A stretch of DNA of 8,132 bases. Origin: an uncultured Eubacteriales bacterium (GTDB lineage: Bacteria; Bacillota; Clostridia; Oscillospirales; Acutalibacteraceae). Under the pieces are notes generated by a model. The model was not told where the DNA came from. It ran no database searches and saw nothing but the letters and a program-made list of their open reading frames with translations. Positions 5,616 to 8,132 of this stretch are shown one piece after another; positions within the stretch are counted from its first letter, which is position 1, and each line of letters starts with the position of its first letter. A program made the translations under genes and the position numbers. Location: NCBI GenBank assembly GCA_900320415.1, contig ONSE01000228.1, forward strand, positions 1 to 8,132, in the 5' to 3' direction.

Positions 5616-7751
5616 TCAGCCCTTGACCTCGAGAATCGCCTTGCCCGCGCTGACCTTTCCCTCGCTCAGCAGCGGTCTGACCTCGCTGTAGTCATCGGTG
5701 TTGCAGACGATCATCGGCGTTGTCAGCAGATAGCCCTCCGCCTTGATGGCGTCCATATCAAAGCTGATCAGCAGATCTCCCTTCTTTACGGGCTGATCCT
5801 GCTCCACATGGACCGTGAAGTACTTGCCGTTCAGCTTCACGGTGTTGATGCCGATATGCAGCAGCAGCTCTGCTCCGTCGTCGGTCAGAATGCCGATGGC
5901 GTGTTTGGTGTCAAAAACATTTTCCACCACGCCGTCCGCGGGACAGTACAGCCTGCCCTCACCGGGCTCAACGGCAATGCCCTCGCCCAGTATACAGGCG
6001 GCAAACGCCTCATCCTGCACCTCGGCCATAGGAACGACCGTGCCGTTCATATGCGCGAATAAGGTGGAATCCTTCTGCTTTTCCACGGGAGCTGCTGTTT
6101 CCTCCTCCGCGCGAGCTTCGGCAACCTCGCTCTCCATGACGTGCGCGGCTTCGGGAGTTTCGAGGAAATCCTCCAGATTTGACTTGATGACAGCGACCTG
6201 AGGGCCGTAGATGACCTGAACGCCGTTGCCCTTGTGGATCACGCCCGAGGCGCCTGACTGCTTGAGCTTGGCGTCGCTGACCTTGGAAGCGTCGATGACG
6301 GTGACACGCAGACGCGTCGCGCAGCAGTCCAGATCGGAGAGGTTATCCTTGCCGCCGAGCCCCTGCAGGATCAGCGCGGAAACAGGATCGGAGAAACCGC
6401 CCGAGGTCTCGGCAGCGCCGTTGCCTCCCTTTTTGTTGTAGTCGTCACGCGTGAAGAGCTTCGGCTCCACGTCATCCGACTCACGTCCGGGAGTAGGGAT
6501 ATTCATCTTGGTGATCATCAGGTAGAAGGTGAAGAAGTAGAGGAAGAAGTATCCCACGCCGATAACGGGGATCCAGATCCATCCGGTTTTGTCGCTGCCC
6601 TGCAGAACGCCGAACAGCACCATGTCGATCAGACCGCCCGAGAACGTCATGCCTACACCGACGTTGAGAATATGCATCAGCATATAGGACAGACCCGCGT
6701 AGACGCAGTGAACGGCATACATTCCCGGCGCGAGGAACAGGAAGGTGAACTCAAGTGGTTCGGTGATACCGGTGATCATGCTGGTCAGCGCGGCTGACAG
6801 CAGCAGGCTGCCGACAACCTTGCGCTTTTCGGGACGTGCCGCGCGGTACATGGCAAGCGCCGCGCCGGGCAGACCGAACATCATAAACGGGAATTTACCC
6901 GACATAAAGCGTGTGGCAGATACGGAGAAGCGGGTGACGTTGTCGCTCGCCAGCTCCGCGAAGAAGATATTCTGCGCGCCCTGAACCGTCACGCCGTTCA
7001 CGACCATCTCTCCGCCCATGGCAGTCTGCCAGAAGGGCATATAGAACACATGATGAAGGCCGAAGGGGATCAGCGCGCGTTCGATGACGCCGTAGACCCA
7101 TGTGCCCGCGTAGCCGGATTGGAGCACCAGTCCGCCCAGCGCGGCGATACCAGCCTGCACAAACGGCCAGAGGTAGAACATGACGACACCGACCAAAAGG
7201 TACACGGCGGTGCTGATGATGGGGATAAAACGGGTGCCGCCAAAGAAGGAGAGAACCTGCGGCAGCTGGATTTTATAAAAGCGGTTGTGCAGTGCCGCCA
7301 CGCCCAGACCGACGATGATACCGCCGAAAACGCCCATTTGCAGCGTCGTGATACCCAACACCTGCGTGGTGGTATTCGGCGCCATATTCTCGACGCCGCC
7401 GTTGGAACTGATCATAGCGAAAATGGAAACGTTCATGACCAGATACGCGATCGCGCCCGACAGCGCGGCGACCGCCTTCTCCTTCTTCGCCATGCCGATG
7501 GCTACGCCCATCGCGAACAGAAGGGGCAGATTGCTGAAGATGATGTTGCCGCACTCCTTCATGATGTCAAAGACAGTGAAGAGGACGGTGCCCTCGTGGA
7601 TCACGCCGCTCAGACCGTAGGCCTCCAGCATGACGGGGTTGGTGAATGAGCTTCCGATGCCCAGCAGCAGACCCGCGATGGGAAGCAGGGCGATGGGCAG
7701 CATAAACGATCTGCCGACTCGCTGGAGAACACCGAAGATTTTGTCTTTCAT
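5616..7751 (-). CDS. ptsG: Glucose-family PTS permease, fused IICBA
   Basis: A 711-residue phosphoenolpyruvate-dependent sugar phosphotransferase transporter that imports and phosphorylates a hexose, most likely glucose. Domain order: membrane IIC (about 1-425; includes FGLHHVFYMPF near 230-240, FGLPGAALAMYR near 292-303, the conserved GITEPLEF at 328-335, and the terminal TPGRE), IIB (about 455-530; DLDCCATRLRV with the phospho-acceptor Cys at 477, the one directly before ATRLR), an Ala/Glu-rich linker (about 535-562), and IIA of the Glc type (about 563-708; KHAIGI His617 and active-site LLLHIGINTV His632). Length and order match IICBA glucose permeases of Gram-positive bacteria. The start at 7751 has AAGGAGGG seven bases upstream; the frame is open to 7826 but unsupported there. 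GlcNAc-type permeases are close relatives, so the exact sugar is inferred. Single-gene transcription from its own promoter; no cre box or antiterminator hairpin was seen. Confidence 0.93.
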   Translation of the reverse strand: MKDKIFGVLQRVGRSFMLPIALLPIAGLLLGIGSSFTNPVMLEAYGLSGVIHEGTVLFTVFDIMKECGNIIFSNLPLLFAMGVAIGMAKKEKAVAALSGAIAYLVMNVSIFAMISSNGGVENMAPNTTTQVLGITTLQMGVFGGIIVGLGVAALHNRFYKIQLPQVLSFFGGTRFIPIISTAVYLLVGVVMFYLWPFVQAGIAALGGLVLQSGYAGTWVYGVIERALIPFGLHHVFYMPFWQTAMGGEMVVNGVTVQGAQNIFFAELASDNVTRFSVSATRFMSGKFPFMMFGLPGAALAMYRAARPEKRKVVGSLLLSAALTSMITGITEPLEFTFLFLAPGMYAVHCVYAGLSYMLMHILNVGVGMTFSGGLIDMVLFGVLQGSDKTGWIWIPVIGVGYFFLYFFTFYLMITKMNIPTPGRESDDVEPKLFTRDDYNKKGGNGAAETSGGFSDPVSALILQGLGGKDNLSDLDCCATRLRVTVIDASKVSDAKLKQSGASGVIHKGNGVQVIYGPQVAVIKSNLEDFLETPEAAHVMESEVAEARAEEETAAPVEKQKDSTLFAHMNGTVVPMAEVQDEAFAACILGEGIAVEPGEGRLYCPADGVVENVFDTKHAIGILTDDGAELLLHIGINTVKLNGKYFTVHVEQDQPVKKGDLLISFDMDAIKAEGYLLTTPMIVCNTDDYSEVRPLLSEGKVSAGKAILEVKG

Positions 7752-7847
7752 GTTAAATCCCTCCTTGAACATTGACAGCTGCGCAGCAGACGCCGATTTG
7801 TCCGCACACGACGCCTTCTGTAACAATAATACATAAAACTTGTCTTT

Positions 7848-7875
7848 ATATTAACACATTTTGTCAAAAATGCAA
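7848..7875 (-). promoter_or_regulatory. ptsG: Promoter and leader of ptsG
   Basis: Minus strand: extended -10 TGTTAATAT (hexamer 7848-7853), with -35 TTGCAT (7870-7875) at a 16-base spacing. A TTGACA also present there is too close to serve with this -10. The roughly 90-base leader contains a perfect palindrome GCTGCGCAGC (7778-7787) and two direct GGCGTC copies, but no intrinsic terminator or RAT-like antiterminator that would suggest GlcT-type control. Confidence 0.6.
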
Positions 7876-7944
7876 TAACTTTTGCCGATTTTACCCAAGG
7901 ACATTCAAACGGGAATTGCGCTCCGCCTGCCGGACCAAGCGGCG

Positions 7945-8003
7945 TCCCATTCATATGGGATTTATGAAAAAGCTTAAACAATGGCTTTTTACCATAAATC
8001 CCA
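7945..8003. repeat. Large imperfect palindrome with two alternative pairings
   Basis: TGGGATTTATG followed by AAAAAGC (7956-7973) pairs with GCTTTTT-AC-CATAAATCCCA (7984-8003): 18 base pairs, a 2-base bulge and a 10-base loop. The same ATGGGA (7955-7960) can instead pair with TCCCAT (7945-7950) across a 4-base loop. More weakly, CCGCCTG (7923-7929) and CAGGCGG (8026-8032) flank the structure symmetrically. It sits between two divergent promoters, so neither would transcribe it. It may be a dispersed intergenic repeat or a regulatory palindrome. Confidence 0.5.
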
Positions 8004-8066
8004 AATAAGAAATTGTCTTGAGGGACAGGCGGGAATGATGGCGCATCCGTTTCCTCTTCAACGATA

Positions 8067-8095
8067 TGGACAAACGGGTGATAATCTGCTATCAT
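8067..8095 (+). promoter_or_regulatory. Promoter for a plus-strand gene beyond the right edge
   Basis: -35 TGGACA (8067-8072), a 17-base spacer, -10 TATCAT (8090-8095) with TGC upstream (extended -10). Start is expected near 8102. The last 30 bases contain GAGAAGGAAAA but no plausible start codon, so the gene lies outside. It closely resembles the phosphatase promoter: GACAAAC, 14 bases, TATCAT in both. Confidence 0.6.
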
Positions 8096-8132
8096 AGACA
8101 GAGAAGGAAAACACGCGCGGACAGACACGGAA

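Noticed and set aside
7050..7649. 199-codon plus-strand frame opposite ptsG
   Set aside because: It is His/Asp/Arg-rich shadow coding of the IIC membrane domain, with no ribosome site.
7752..7850. GlcT-type antiterminator or cre box upstream of ptsG
   Set aside because: No terminator hairpin with a T tract and no sequence close to the cre consensus was found; only a short palindrome is present.
7748..8128. 126-codon minus-strand reading frame covering the ptsG upstream region
   Set aside because: It runs through the ptsG promoter, leader and palindrome, overlaps the true ptsG start, has no ribosome site and no recognisable domain.
1..8132. CRISPR array, tRNA, rRNA, integrase or attachment site
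   Set aside because: No regularly spaced repeats, tRNA-like cloverleaf, rRNA sequence or recombinase gene was seen on either strand.

Overview
The window looks like chromosomal DNA of a low-to-moderate GC Gram-positive bacterium, most likely a gut-type Clostridia/Oscillospiraceae relative. Reasons: strong AGGAGG-type ribosome binding sites, extended -10 promoters (TGnTATAAT), a single-chain IICBA glucose PTS permease, a KtrB/TrkH-size potassium channel subunit of about 450 residues, and a PPP-family phosphatase. This placement is inference from gene style; no rRNA or tRNA is present.

Layout. (1) 1-1571, minus strand: a potassium uptake operon, ktrB/trkH followed by the first 24 codons of ktrA/trkA, which runs off the left edge. 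It has its own near-consensus promoter. (2) 1612-4523: an accessory-looking module. An XRE-type helix-turn-helix/NACHT (STAND) ATPase is on the minus strand and an unrecognised 264-residue protein is divergent on the plus strand, separated by a 311-base intergenic region. A near-consensus minus-strand promoter at 4614-4642 has no gene of its own; it reads antisense into the 3' end of the 264-residue gene, with a possible T-tract terminator about 130 bases downstream. (3) 4657-5530, plus strand: a PPP-type metallophosphatase with its own promoter, an overlapping 18-codon mini-ORF with a better ribosome site than the phosphatase, and a downstream hairpin terminator. (4) 5535-5602: a short MITE-like inverted repeat. 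(5) 5616-7875, minus strand: a glucose-family PTS IICBA permease with its own promoter. (6) 7876-8132: an upstream region with a large imperfect palindrome and, at the right edge, a plus-strand promoter for a gene outside the window.

How it fits together. The potassium transporter, phosphatase and sugar permease are ordinary housekeeping functions with independent promoters. The XRE-NACHT ATPase and its divergent partner are the part most likely to be a poorly described system: a signal-dependent STAND switch with a DNA-binding N-terminus and no visible C-terminal repeat sensor, next to a protein of unknown function and a candidate antisense RNA. Whether it is a transcriptional switch, a defence module or both cannot be decided from sequence alone.
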